This document shows, one piece after another, positions 35,394 through 43,965 of a stretch of 64,000 bases of DNA (positions are counted from its first letter, which is position 1; the number at the start of each line of letters is the position of its first letter). Source of the stretch: Thiomicrorhabdus sp965603495 (GTDB taxonomy: Bacteria; Pseudomonadota; Gammaproteobacteria; Thiomicrospirales; Thiomicrospiraceae); the NCBI GenBank assembly GCA_965603495.1, contig CBFDDF010000001.1, positions 558,001-622,000 on the forward strand, read 5' to 3'. Both the position numbers and the translations under genes were made by a program. Under the pieces are notes generated by a model that saw nothing but the letters and a program-made list of their open reading frames with translations, searched no databases and was not told where the DNA came from.

Positions 35394-36523
35394 GTTATGT
35401 AATGTGTAAGAAATCCATTATGGATACAAGTGATTCAAAAATTACTTTTGATGATAATGGTGTTAGTGATCATTGGTTAAACTTTGAACAGAATATTAAG
35501 CCAAATTGGAATACGGGAAAAGAAGGCCATGCTGAATTGATGCAAATTGCTGAAAAAATTAAGCAAGAAGGTGTGGGTAAAGACTTTGATTGTATTATTG
35601 GCTTAAGTGGTGGGCTGGATAGTTCTTATACGGCATATATTGCCAAAGAAGTGATGGGACTTCGTCCTTTATTGTTTCATGTTGATGCGGGTTGGAATAC
35701 AGATCAGGCTGTTGGTAATATTGAAAAATTGGTTGATGGTTTAGGGCTAGATTTATATACCGATGTTATTAACTGGGAGGAGATGAAGGATCTTCAACTT
35801 GCGTTTTTAAAAGCTCAAGTGCCTGATCAAGATATCCCTCAAGATACGGCGTTTTTTTCAGCACTCTATAAGTTTGCGCGTAAGAATAAAATTAAATATG
35901 TCTTAACTGGTGGGAACTATTCTACTGAGTGCTGCCGTGAACCAGATGAGTGGGGAGCCTATCCTGGAATTGATAAAATGTTGATTATGGATATCCATAA
36001 AAAGTTTGGTACTCGTCCTTTGACGACATTCCCTATTGTAGATTTGTTAGTGTACAAAATTTATTACCAATACATTTTAGGCATGAAAGTTTTTAAACCA
36101 TTAAATCTTGTACCTTATATTAAGAAGGATGCGGAACAACTTTTACAAGATCGTTTTGGCTGGTTGCCTTTTAAGCATAAGCATCATGAGTCTCGTTTTA
36201 CTCGGTTTTATGAAGATTATTGGATGCCTAGAAAATTTGGTTACGAAAAACGTCGTGCGCATTTTTCGAGCTTAATTATGACAGGTCAGATGACTCGTGA
36301 AGAAGCGATAGAGCGCATTAGTCAGCCAGAGTTAGATGAAAATTTTCTTAAAAGTGAGTTTGAGTATGTGGCTAATAAATTAAGCTTAACCGTGGCTGAA
36401 TTACAAGCACTTTTTGACGGTGAAAATAAGTCCTTTCATGATTATAAAAATAAATATTCCTTAGTTGGGTTGGGCGGGCGTGTTTTAAGGGCATTAGGAC
36501 TCGAAAGAAGGCAGTTTAGATGA
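35390..36523 (+). CDS. wbpG: N-acetyl sugar amidotransferase (WbpG/PseA family)
   Basis: An ATP-PP-loop enzyme: CIIGLSGGLDSSYTAYI gives the SGGxDS motif, and LTGGNYSTECCRE and PYIKKDAEQLL are typical of the WbpG/LegX family. It uses ammonia from a HisH-type glutaminase to form an acetamidino group on a nucleotide sugar. The next two genes are hisH- and hisF-like, the usual partners. The TTG at 35390 follows AGGAG by seven bases and overlaps the wzy stop; ATG 35402 is an alternative. The modified sugar cannot be read from sequence. Confidence 0.88.
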   Translation: MSYVMCKKSIMDTSDSKITFDDNGVSDHWLNFEQNIKPNWNTGKEGHAELMQIAEKIKQEGVGKDFDCIIGLSGGLDSSYTAYIAKEVMGLRPLLFHVDAGWNTDQAVGNIEKLVDGLGLDLYTDVINWEEMKDLQLAFLKAQVPDQDIPQDTAFFSALYKFARKNKIKYVLTGGNYSTECCREPDEWGAYPGIDKMLIMDIHKKFGTRPLTTFPIVDLLVYKIYYQYILGMKVFKPLNLVPYIKKDAEQLLQDRFGWLPFKHKHHESRFTRFYEDYWMPRKFGYEKRRAHFSSLIMTGQMTREEAIERISQPELDENFLKSEFEYVANKLSLTVAELQALFDGENKSFHDYKNKYSLVGLGGRVLRALGLERRQFR

Positions 36524-37134
36524 TTGTAATCATTGATTATGGTTTGGGTAATATCCAAGCTTTTGTGAATGTATATAAGAGTTTACATATCTTGGTAAAG
36601 GTAGCAAAAGTCCCGACTGACCTAGTGGGTGCAACGAAGTTGATATTGCCAGGGGTTGGCGCTTTTGATCATGCAATGCAGTCTTTTAATGATTCCGGAA
36701 TGCGTAGTGAAGTCGAGCGCTTGGTATTAGCTGAAAAAATACCTGTATTGGGTATTTGTGTCGGAATGCAAATGCTGGCTAATACCAGTGATGAAGGGCA
36801 TGCGCAAGGTTTGGGTTGGGTGAGCGGGAAAGTGACCTCTTTTACAAGCCATGTAGATTCTTCACGCTTTCCCACGCCGCATATGGGGTGGAATGATGTT
36901 GTGACAGTTCTAGATAATGCTTTATTTAAAGGATTGGTTGATGATGCAAGGTTTTATTTTTTGCACTCCTATTTTTTTGAATGTGCGAATATAGAGGAGT
37001 CTATTGCTACAGCAGATTATGGTTTAAGTTTTAGCTGTGCTGTAGTACATCAAAATATTTATGGTGTACAGTTTCATCCGGAAAAAAGCCATCATTTTGG
37101 TGTCCAACTTCTTAAAAACTTTGCGGAAATATAA
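36520..37134 (+). CDS. hisH: HisH-type glutamine amidotransferase of the sugar amidation module
   Basis: A class I glutaminase of 204 residues with IIDYGLGNIQAF, LPGVGAFDHAMQ, the catalytic cysteine in LGICVGMQML and the His-Glu pair in QFHPEKSHHFG. In histidine synthesis HisH feeds ammonia to HisF; here it lies between wbpG and hisF within a glycan locus, so it is probably the dedicated second copy that supplies ammonia for WbpG. It overlaps wbpG by four bases (ATGA). It is not expected to be the cell's histidine biosynthesis enzyme. Confidence 0.9.
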   Translation: MIVIIDYGLGNIQAFVNVYKSLHILVKVAKVPTDLVGATKLILPGVGAFDHAMQSFNDSGMRSEVERLVLAEKIPVLGICVGMQMLANTSDEGHAQGLGWVSGKVTSFTSHVDSSRFPTPHMGWNDVVTVLDNALFKGLVDDARFYFLHSYFFECANIEESIATADYGLSFSCAVVHQNIYGVQFHPEKSHHFGVQLLKNFAEI

Positions 37135-37136
37135 TT

Positions 37137-37916
37137 ATGTTACGACCAAGAGTTACGCCTTGTTTACTTATTCATGATGCCGGCCTGGTTAAAACAGTTC
37201 GTTTTAAGGATGCTAAATATGTTGGCGATCCAATCAACGCTGTGCGGATTTTCAATGAAAAAGAAGCAGATGAGTTAATTGTTTTAGATATTGATGCTAC
37301 GGTATTGGGTCAAGAGCCAAATTACCAACGAATTAGCTATTTAGCCTCTGAATGTCGAATGCCTTTGTGTTACGGTGGTGGCATTCGCAATGCCGAACAG
37401 GCTAAACGAATTATTTCTTTGGGGGTCGAGAAGGTTGCCATTAGTGCAATTGCGCTAGAGAATCCTAAATTGATTACAGAAATAGCCGAAGAAATCGGCC
37501 GCCAAAGTGTTGTTGTTGTACTGGATGTCAAGAAAAAGCTTTTAAGTAAGACTTATGAGGTTTGGACTCATAATGCAAAGAAAAACACTAAAAGAGATGT
37601 GTTACAAGTTATCAAAGAGGTGCAAGCCTTGGGTGCGGGTGAAGTGGTAGTAAACTTTATTGATCAAGATGGATGCATGAAAGGCTATGACTTGGACATG
37701 ATCTCTAAGCTTAAAAAGCTGACGCAAGTTCCCTTTACCGTGCTGGGTGGTGCGGGCTCGCTAAATGATATGGCAGAGGTCATTTCTAAATGTGGTTTGG
37801 TAGGTTTGGCCGCAGGAAGCCTATTTGTTTTTAAGGGCGTTTATAAAGCTGTTTTGATTAATTACCCAAACCAGGCGGTTAAAAACGAATATATATATGA
37901 GAAGTGTCATGTTTAA
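37137..37916 (+). CDS. hisF: HisF-like cyclase subunit of the sugar amidation module
   Basis: A TIM-barrel protein of 259 residues, RVTPCLLIHDAGLVKT at the N-terminus, then NEKEADELIVLDIDAT, CYGGGIRNAEQA and VLGGAGSLNDM for the phosphate sites. True HisF begins RIIPCLDV with a catalytic Asp; here the equivalent is CLLIHD, a known feature of the O-antigen HisF2 group. It starts two bases after hisH and overlaps fnlA. It probably acts with HisH to channel ammonia to WbpG. Confidence 0.88.
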   Translation: MLRPRVTPCLLIHDAGLVKTVRFKDAKYVGDPINAVRIFNEKEADELIVLDIDATVLGQEPNYQRISYLASECRMPLCYGGGIRNAEQAKRIISLGVEKVAISAIALENPKLITEIAEEIGRQSVVVVLDVKKKLLSKTYEVWTHNAKKNTKRDVLQVIKEVQALGAGEVVVNFIDQDGCMKGYDLDMISKLKKLTQVPFTVLGGAGSLNDMAEVISKCGLVGLAAGSLFVFKGVYKAVLINYPNQAVKNEYIYEKCHV

Positions 37917-38943
37917 AGATAAGGTTCTATTAATTACAGGTGGTACAGGCTCTTTTGGAAATGCTGTTTTAAAGCGTTTTTTGGATTCTGATTTGAAAGA
38001 AATTCGTATTTTTTCTCGTGATGAGAAAAAACAGGATGATATGCGTAAGGTCTATGCTAATAGTAAGCTTAAATTTTATATAGGCGATGTGCGTGATTAT
38101 CAATCTATTTTAAATGCGACTCGTGGGGTTGACTTTATTTATCATGCCGCAGCTTTAAAACAAGTTCCTTCATGTGAGTTTCATCCTTTAGAAGCCGTTA
38201 AGACCAATGTTTTAGGTACTGAAAATGTACTGGAAGCGGCGATTCAAAATAGTGTTAAACGTGTTGTATGTTTGAGTACTGATAAGGCTGTTTATCCTAT
38301 TAATGCCATGGGGATTTCTAAAGCGATGATGGAAAAGGTCATGGTGGCTAAATCCAGAAATGTCGATGAATCTAAAACGGTCATTTGTGGGACACGCTAT
38401 GGTAATGTGATGGCTTCTCGCGGTTCGGTAATCCCTTTGTTTATTGAGCAAGTTAGAGCCGGTAACCCTTTAACCATAACAGACCCTAATATGACACGTT
38501 TTATGATGACCCTTGCTGATGCGGTGGATTTAGTTTTATATGCGTTTGAACATGGTAATAACGGTGATATTTTTGTACAAAAAGCACCAGCGGCAACGGT
38601 AGAAGTTTTAGCTAAGGCCTTAACGAGCCTGATGGGTAGTCCTGATTTCCCTATTAACGTTATTGGAACACGCCACGGCGAAAAACTGTATGAAGCCTTG
38701 CTAAGTCGTGAAGAAATGGTTTGCGCTGAGGATATGGGAGATTACTTCCGAATACCGCCAGATTTACGTGATTTGAATTATGCAAAATTTGTTGAGGTTG
38801 GTGAAGAGAAGATATCTCGTATGGAGGACTACAATTCTCACAATACAGAAAGATTAGATGTAGAAGGAATGAAAAAACTCCTTCTCAAGCTAAATTTCAT
38901 GCCAGCGATTGTTCGTGGTGAACAAGTAGCGGCAGAGGAATAG
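37909..38943 (+). CDS. fnlA: UDP-GlcNAc 4,6-dehydratase/5-epimerase (FnlA/WbjB/CapE)
   Basis: First enzyme of UDP-L-FucNAc synthesis. Motifs: LLITGGTGSFGNAVL, FSRDEKKQDDMR, YHAAALKQVPSCEF, STDKAVYPINAMGISKA with Met at the usual Tyr position, and CGTRYGNVMASRGSVIPLF. The two following genes are fnlB and fnlC, so the full pathway is present in order. I chose ATG 37909; ATG 37897 is in frame but lies deeper inside hisF. The protein is soluble and forms hexamers in characterised members. Confidence 0.93.
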   Translation: MFKDKVLLITGGTGSFGNAVLKRFLDSDLKEIRIFSRDEKKQDDMRKVYANSKLKFYIGDVRDYQSILNATRGVDFIYHAAALKQVPSCEFHPLEAVKTNVLGTENVLEAAIQNSVKRVVCLSTDKAVYPINAMGISKAMMEKVMVAKSRNVDESKTVICGTRYGNVMASRGSVIPLFIEQVRAGNPLTITDPNMTRFMMTLADAVDLVLYAFEHGNNGDIFVQKAPAATVEVLAKALTSLMGSPDFPINVIGTRHGEKLYEALLSREEMVCAEDMGDYFRIPPDLRDLNYAKFVEVGEEKISRMEDYNSHNTERLDVEGMKKLLLKLNFMPAIVRGEQVAAEE

Positions 38944-38945
38944 TC

Positions 38946-40052
38946 ATGAAGGTTTTGGTAACAGGTTCTGATGGGTTTATAGGTAAAAATTTGTGTGTAA
39001 GCTTACAGCGCGTTGAAGATTTAGAGGTGGTTAAATTTAACCATGAAAACGCCTTAGACGACCTGCAAGGATTGATTGAAAGTTCTGATTTTATATTTCA
39101 TTTAGCGGGTATTAATCGCCCAGAAAATGAGACTGAATTTCTTGAGGGTAATGCCGATTTAACTGAGAATATTTGTAATTGTATTAGACAATCTGGTCGT
39201 AATATCCCGCTAGTGCTGACGTCTTCTGTTCAGGCTGAACGGTCCAATGCTTATGGTCGTAGTAAGCTGAAGGCTGAAATGCATGTGCTTAATTTATATA
39301 TGGACTTGGAGAATACCGTTTATATATATAGACTGCCAAATGTTTTTGGTAAGTGGTGCAAGCCTAATTATAATTCTGTGGTCGCAACATTTTGTCACAA
39401 TATCAGCCACGGTTTGCCAATTCAAATTAATGCTCCTGAAACAGAGTTAAATTTAGTACATATTGGTGCTGTTGTCTCTTCTTTTATAGACATAATGCAG
39501 TTGCAGCCGACTGACGCTATTTATGTGAATGTTGATCCAATATATAAAGTTACTTTAGGTGAATTGGCTGATCAGTTATATAAATTTAAAAATAGCCGTG
39601 AAACCTTAGTGATTGAAGCAGTTGGTGATGGGTTTACCCGTGTTTTATATGCCACTTACATAAGTTATATCTCGCCCAGTGATTTTAATTACGCACTGAC
39701 TAAACATGAAGACCCACGCGGCTCATTTGTTGAAATGTTAAAAACCAAAGATTCGGGTCAATTTTCCTTTTTTACGGCACATCCTGGAGTGACTCGAGGA
39801 GGGCATTATCATCATGTTAAAACAGAAAAGTTTTTGGTTATTAAGGGTAAAGCTCGTTTTGGATTTAGGCATATTGTCACAAATGAAGTCTGCGAAATTA
39901 TGACTTCAGGAGAACATCCAGAAGTGGTTGAGACGGTTCCTGGTTGGTCACATGATGTAACCAATATTGGTGAAGATGAATTAGTTGTTATGCTCTGGGC
40001 GAATGAGAACTTCGACAAAGTTCGCCCTGACACTGTCTATTTTAAGGTTTAG
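38946..40052 (+). CDS. fnlB: UDP-2-acetamido-2,6-dideoxy-hexulose reductase (FnlB/WbjC/CapF)
   Basis: A fused protein: an N-terminal SDR-type domain (VLVTGSDGFIGKNL, FHLAGINRP, YGRSKLKAE with the catalytic Tyr and Lys, YRLPNVFGKW) and a C-terminal cupin (about residues 255-368: HEDPRGSFVEMLK, GVTRGGHYHHVKTEKFLVI, PGWSHDVTN), as in CapF. It reduces the keto sugar to UDP-L-pneumosamine-type product for FnlC. The cupin carries the zinc-binding histidines. Starts three bases after fnlA. Confidence 0.93.
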   Translation: MKVLVTGSDGFIGKNLCVSLQRVEDLEVVKFNHENALDDLQGLIESSDFIFHLAGINRPENETEFLEGNADLTENICNCIRQSGRNIPLVLTSSVQAERSNAYGRSKLKAEMHVLNLYMDLENTVYIYRLPNVFGKWCKPNYNSVVATFCHNISHGLPIQINAPETELNLVHIGAVVSSFIDIMQLQPTDAIYVNVDPIYKVTLGELADQLYKFKNSRETLVIEAVGDGFTRVLYATYISYISPSDFNYALTKHEDPRGSFVEMLKTKDSGQFSFFTAHPGVTRGGHYHHVKTEKFLVIKGKARFGFRHIVTNEVCEIMTSGEHPEVVETVPGWSHDVTNIGEDELVVMLWANENFDKVRPDTVYFKV

Positions 40053-40053
40053 T

Positions 40054-41184
40054 ATGAAAAAATTAAAAGTCGTAACGGTTGTTGGCACTCGTCCAGAAAT
40101 TATTCGTTTATCTTGTGTCATGGCTAAGTTGGATATGCATTGTGAACATATTTTGGTGCATACTGGTCAGAACTATGATTACGAGCTGAATGAAATTTTC
40201 TTTAATGACCTTGGCATTCGCAAGCCTGATTATTTTTTAAGTGCTGCAGGGGCTTCTGGAGCTGAAACGATTGGTAATGTGATTATTGCCGTTGATAAAG
40301 TTCTGGAAGAGCTCAAACCAGAAGCTTTACTGGTGCTGGGCGACACTAACAGCTGTATGGCGGTATTGCCTGCGAAACGTAGAAAAATTCCAACTTTTCA
40401 TATGGAGGCTGGAAATCGTTGTTTTGACCAAAGAGTTCCTGAGGAAATTAATCGTCGTATAGTCGATCATATGGCCGATATCAACCTTACCTATAGTAGT
40501 ATTGCACGAGATTATCTATTACGAGAAGGCTTGCCGGCTGATATGGTGGTTAAAACAGGTAGTCCGATGTTTGAGGTGCTGAGCACCTACCGTGAAGGTA
40601 TTGAAGAATCTGACGTGCTGGAGCGACTGGGATTAGTAGAGCATAAGTTTTTTGTGGTCAGCGCGCATCGTGAAGAGAATGTAGACTCAGATAAAAACTT
40701 TTTAAATTTAGTGGAAACGCTGAATACGATTGCTGAAACCTATCAACTGCCCGTCATCGTTTCAACACATCCACGCACGCAAAAACGTATAGATTCGATG
40801 GGCATCATATTTAACCCATTAATACAGTTGCTCAAACCTCTTGGATTTAAAGACTACAATAAACTTCAGCTTTCGGCGAAAGCATCCTTATCGGACAGTG
40901 GAACTATTAATGAAGAGTCATCAATCCTGAATTTTCCGGCGCTTAATTTACGGGAGGCTCATGAACGTCCTGAAGGGATGGAGGAGGCTTCAGTCATGAT
41001 GGTTGGACTGGGTGTTGAAAGAGTGATGCAGGCATTGTCTGTTATAGAAAATCAACCTAGAGATAAAGAACGTTTATTGCGACAAGTTGGTGATTATTCT
41101 ATGCCGAATGTGTCTGATAAGATTGTGCGGATTATCCATAGCTATACCGATTATGTGAATCGTGTGGTGTGGAAGAAGTATTAA
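40054..41184 (+). CDS. fnlC: UDP-N-acetyl-L-hexosamine 2-epimerase (FnlC/WbjD/CapG)
   Basis: A WecB-like GT-B-fold epimerase: VVTVVGTRPEIIRLS, HTGQNYDYELNEIFF, LGDTNSCM, HMEAGNRCFDQRVPEEINRR and SDSGTINEESSI. It converts the FnlB product to UDP-L-FucNAc. The ATG at 40054 directly follows the fnlB stop; the ORF can be read back to 39985 within fnlB, which is not plausible. It is a possible but unlikely stand-in for the missing LegG of the nonulosonic acid branch, because it completes the fnlABC set. Confidence 0.92.
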   Translation: MKKLKVVTVVGTRPEIIRLSCVMAKLDMHCEHILVHTGQNYDYELNEIFFNDLGIRKPDYFLSAAGASGAETIGNVIIAVDKVLEELKPEALLVLGDTNSCMAVLPAKRRKIPTFHMEAGNRCFDQRVPEEINRRIVDHMADINLTYSSIARDYLLREGLPADMVVKTGSPMFEVLSTYREGIEESDVLERLGLVEHKFFVVSAHREENVDSDKNFLNLVETLNTIAETYQLPVIVSTHPRTQKRIDSMGIIFNPLIQLLKPLGFKDYNKLQLSAKASLSDSGTINEESSILNFPALNLREAHERPEGMEEASVMMVGLGVERVMQALSVIENQPRDKERLLRQVGDYSMPNVSDKIVRIIHSYTDYVNRVVWKKY

Positions 41185-41187
41185 TAA

Positions 41188-42429
41188 ATGCACATTCTGA
41201 TTGTCACTCAATATTTTTGGCCTGAAAATTTTCGAATCAATGACCTTGCAGAAGAGCTTGTTAATCGCGGTCATCAAATTACTATTTTAACGGGTAAGCC
41301 CAATTACCCTGCTGGTGAATTGTTTCCCGATTTCAAAGCTTCCCCGCAAAATTTCAAAGAATATAAGGGCTGTAAAATAGTTCGTGTCCCTACCACAATG
41401 CGTGGTCAAGGGAGTGGACGAAAGTTAGTCACCAATTATTTAAGTTATGTTTTGTCTGCTTCTGTCCTGGGCTTTTTTAAGTTAAGAAAAGAAAAATTTG
41501 ATGTTATTTTCGTTTATGAGCCATCCCCTGTTACCGTTTGTTTACCAGCGATTTTCTTTAAAAAGTTAAAAGGTATTCCTGTTGTTTTTTGGGTGCTAGA
41601 TTTATGGCCAGATACATTAGAAGCAATTGGGGTTGTAAAGTCGCCTAGAATTCTATCTTGGGTGGGTAAGCTAGTTAGTTTTATCTATAACCGCTGTGAT
41701 CTAGTGTTAGGTCAGTCTAAAGCCTTTTATAACGGTATTGCTCAGTATTGCGATGATAAACGTAAAATTCAATATTTTCCAAGTTGGTCAGAAGATGTTT
41801 TTGCTCAATCTGAATCGATAGTTCAGGTAGCTGAATTAGATTGTAAGGACTGTTTTAAAATTGTATTTGCAGGAAATATTGGTGAAGCGCAAGACTTTCC
41901 TTCTATTTTATCGGCGGCCAAAATTCTTAAAGATCAGGGTGTTAATATTAAGGTTTTTGTCTTGGGTGACGGCCGTGCATTTGAGTTTGTTAAATCAGCA
42001 GTAATAGAAAAAGAACTAAGTGACGTTGTGGTTTTACTGGGACGATACCCCTTAGAGGCCATGCCGAGTTTTTATGCCGCTGCTGACGCACTGTTGGTGA
42101 CATTGAAAGAAAGTAAAGCGTTTTCGATGACTATTCCTGGTAAAGTTCAAACCTACATGGAAGCAGGTAAGCCTATTTTGACTATGTTGTCTGGTGAAGG
42201 TTCAAGAATTGTAGAAGAAGCTGGCTGTGGCCTGATTTCAAACTCCGGTGATTTCCAGCAGTTGGCCAATAATATGACAGAAATGTCTAATTGTGCTCAA
42301 AAACAATTAGCAGAATTTGGCAAGAATGCTAAAGCTTATGCTCAAAAAGAGTTTGATCGAGATCGATTGATTGATCAATTGGAAACTTGGTTGAAAGAAT
42401 TAGCAGATAAGTCGAAGGCTCAACAATGA
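41188..42429 (+). CDS. wbuB: Glycosyltransferase family 4, probable L-FucNAc transferase
   Basis: A GT-B enzyme of 413 residues. LIVTQYFWPENFRINDLAEE and LTGKPNYPAGELF are typical of WbuB, the transferase that follows fnlABC in E. coli O26 and Pseudomonas. WVLDLWPDTLEAIGVV, FAGNIGEAQDFPSIL and the final PGKVQTYMEAGKPIL (E-x7-E region) support the fold. It overlaps the next gene by four bases. The donor UDP-L-FucNAc is inferred from the neighbours. Confidence 0.85.
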   Translation: MHILIVTQYFWPENFRINDLAEELVNRGHQITILTGKPNYPAGELFPDFKASPQNFKEYKGCKIVRVPTTMRGQGSGRKLVTNYLSYVLSASVLGFFKLRKEKFDVIFVYEPSPVTVCLPAIFFKKLKGIPVVFWVLDLWPDTLEAIGVVKSPRILSWVGKLVSFIYNRCDLVLGQSKAFYNGIAQYCDDKRKIQYFPSWSEDVFAQSESIVQVAELDCKDCFKIVFAGNIGEAQDFPSILSAAKILKDQGVNIKVFVLGDGRAFEFVKSAVIEKELSDVVVLLGRYPLEAMPSFYAAADALLVTLKESKAFSMTIPGKVQTYMEAGKPILTMLSGEGSRIVEEAGCGLISNSGDFQQLANNMTEMSNCAQKQLAEFGKNAKAYAQKEFDRDRLIDQLETWLKELADKSKAQQ

Positions 42430-43421
42430 GGGTGTTTTTAACAGGTGCAACAGGTTTTGTTGGTAAGAGTGTGTTAAAGCATCTTTTGTCGGATCGAAAT
42501 AGTTTAGTGGCTATAGTACGCCAGCGTGCAGAACATCTATCTGATGAAGTTGAGTGGGTGGTTGGGGATTTAAATAGCTTATTTGATATTCCTGATTGCG
42601 GCCATAATCACGATGTGTCAATTTTTATGAAAGGCATTGATGTCGTATTACATGCGGCTGCACGAGCCCATGTCCTGCAAGAGCAAGAAGCTACTAACCC
42701 TTTAGAAGAGTATCGCAAAGTGAATAGGGATGCGACTTTGGCTTTGGCTAGGATGGCGGCTAAAGCTGGCGTTAAGCGTTTTGTGTTTGTGAGCTCTATT
42801 AAAGTGAATGGTGAAATGACCAGGCCTGGTCATTCATTTACACCTGATGATGAATATGTACCTACAGACCCTTATGGGCTGTCTAAGTATGAAGCAGAGC
42901 AAGGTTTGTTGCAGATTGCTCGTGAAACAGGCATGGAAGTCGTGATTATTCGTCCTCCATTAGTTTACGGCCCCGGCGTTAAAGCTAATTTTGCTTCGAT
43001 GATGAGTTGGATGAAAAAGGGCATTCCTTTGCCGTTTGGTGCAGTTCATAATCAACGCTCTTTAGTCGCTTTAGATAATTTAGTCGATTTTATCGCTTTA
43101 TGTGTAGATAGAGAGAAATCCCCTAAAGCCGCTAATAAAGTGTTTTTGATTTCTGATGGAGAGGATGTTTCTACTACTCAGTTATTACAAAAAGTGGCCA
43201 AAGCACAAAATAAACAGGCCTGGTTGATTCCTGTTCCGGTTGGTTTGATGACCTTTGTTGCTAAGTTATTGGGCAAAGGCGATATGGCGAATCGATTATT
43301 TGGTTCATTACAGGTCGATAGTTCTAAGTCTAGAGAGTTATTGGGTTGGCAACCCGTGGTTACGATGGATGAACAATTAGAAAGAATGGTTAAGGTAGCG
43401 GTCAATGAAAAGAGTGTTTGA
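42426..43421 (+). CDS. wbpV: NAD-dependent sugar reductase/epimerase (WbpV-like)
   Basis: An extended SDR: FLTGATGFVGKSVLKHLL, DVVLHAAARAHV, VFVSSIKVNGE, YGLSKYEAEQ (Tyr-Lys pair) and IIRPPLVYGPGVKANF. The last motif and the WbpV–phosphoglycosyltransferase–WbpM order are those of the QuiNAc/FucNAc arm at the end of many O-antigen loci. It probably reduces the 4-keto sugar made by WbpM. A palindrome copy at 42819 encodes T-R-P-G in a loop, and a one-mismatch copy at 43213 encodes Q-A-W-L. The motif returns here after 20 kb without it. Confidence 0.85.
   Translation: MRVFLTGATGFVGKSVLKHLLSDRNSLVAIVRQRAEHLSDEVEWVVGDLNSLFDIPDCGHNHDVSIFMKGIDVVLHAAARAHVLQEQEATNPLEEYRKVNRDATLALARMAAKAGVKRFVFVSSIKVNGEMTRPGHSFTPDDEYVPTDPYGLSKYEAEQGLLQIARETGMEVVIIRPPLVYGPGVKANFASMMSWMKKGIPLPFGAVHNQRSLVALDNLVDFIALCVDREKSPKAANKVFLISDGEDVSTTQLLQKVAKAQNKQAWLIPVPVGLMTFVAKLLGKGDMANRLFGSLQVDSSKSRELLGWQPVVTMDEQLERMVKVAVNEKSV
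42819..42830. repeat. Palindrome ACCAGGCCTGGT, copy 5
   Basis: Exact copy within the wbpV-like gene, encoding T-R-P-G. The symmetry extends to ATGACCAGGCCTGGTCAT. First copy after the AT-rich glycan genes. Confidence 0.9.
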
Positions 43422-43965
43422 TTTTTTACTAGCGGTCTTGGCTGGTTTTTTATTATTCGTACCGGTTGTGTTGGTAGCGCTGTTGGTTAAAATCACTTCA
43501 AAAGGTCCTGCTTTGTATTGGTCTGACCGCGTGGGCAAAGAGAATAAGATTTTTAAAATGCCCAAGTTTAGAAGTATGAAAACTGATACGCCAGCCGTTG
43601 CTACCCATTTGTTACCTGATCCAAAAAGCGTGTTGACGCCTATTGGTGGGTTTTTAAGAAGATCGAGTTTAGATGAGTTGCCGCAGCTATGGTGTATTCT
43701 GAAGGGCGACATGAGTTTTGTAGGTCCGCGCCCTGCTTTATTTAATCAAGATGATTTGATTAAGTTGAGAACGCAGCAAGGGATTGAAAAGTTAATGCCT
43801 GGTTTAACAGGGTGGGCTCAGGTGAATGGTCGTGATGAATTACCCATTCCTCAAAAAGTGGCCTTGGATGCTGAGTATGTGGATAGACAAGGATTTTGGT
43901 TTGATATGCATATTTTGTGGCTGACTTTTTTGAAAGTGGCTAAAAGCGATGGAGTTTCTCATTAG
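43405..43965 (+). CDS. Small monotopic phosphoglycosyl transferase (initiating sugar transferase)
   Basis: A 186-residue PGT of the bacterial sugar transferase family, of the PglC size. It has one N-terminal re-entrant hydrophobic helix (FLLAVLAGFLLFVPVVLVAL), KITSKGPALYWSDRVG, FKMPKFRSMKTDT, RRSSLDELPQLW (the Asp-Glu active pair) and KGDMSFVGPRPAL, then PGLTGWAQVNGRD. It would transfer a phosphosugar to undecaprenyl phosphate and start the repeat unit. It overlaps wbpV by 17 bases and ends on the wbpM start. The usual Pseudomonas enzyme here is WbpL, a different family. Confidence 0.9.
   Translation: MKRVFDFLLAVLAGFLLFVPVVLVALLVKITSKGPALYWSDRVGKENKIFKMPKFRSMKTDTPAVATHLLPDPKSVLTPIGGFLRRSSLDELPQLWCILKGDMSFVGPRPALFNQDDLIKLRTQQGIEKLMPGLTGWAQVNGRDELPIPQKVALDAEYVDRQGFWFDMHILWLTFLKVAKSDGVSH

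Noticed and set aside
36520..37916. Histidine biosynthesis genes
   Set aside because: The genes look like HisH and HisF but they lie directly after wbpG in a glycan locus and HisF has the altered N-terminal motif of O-antigen copies, so a role in sugar amidation is more likely.
40054..41184. The epimerase as the missing LegG/NeuC
   Set aside because: It follows fnlA and fnlB directly and carries the FnlC pattern, so it most likely completes UDP-L-FucNAc synthesis.
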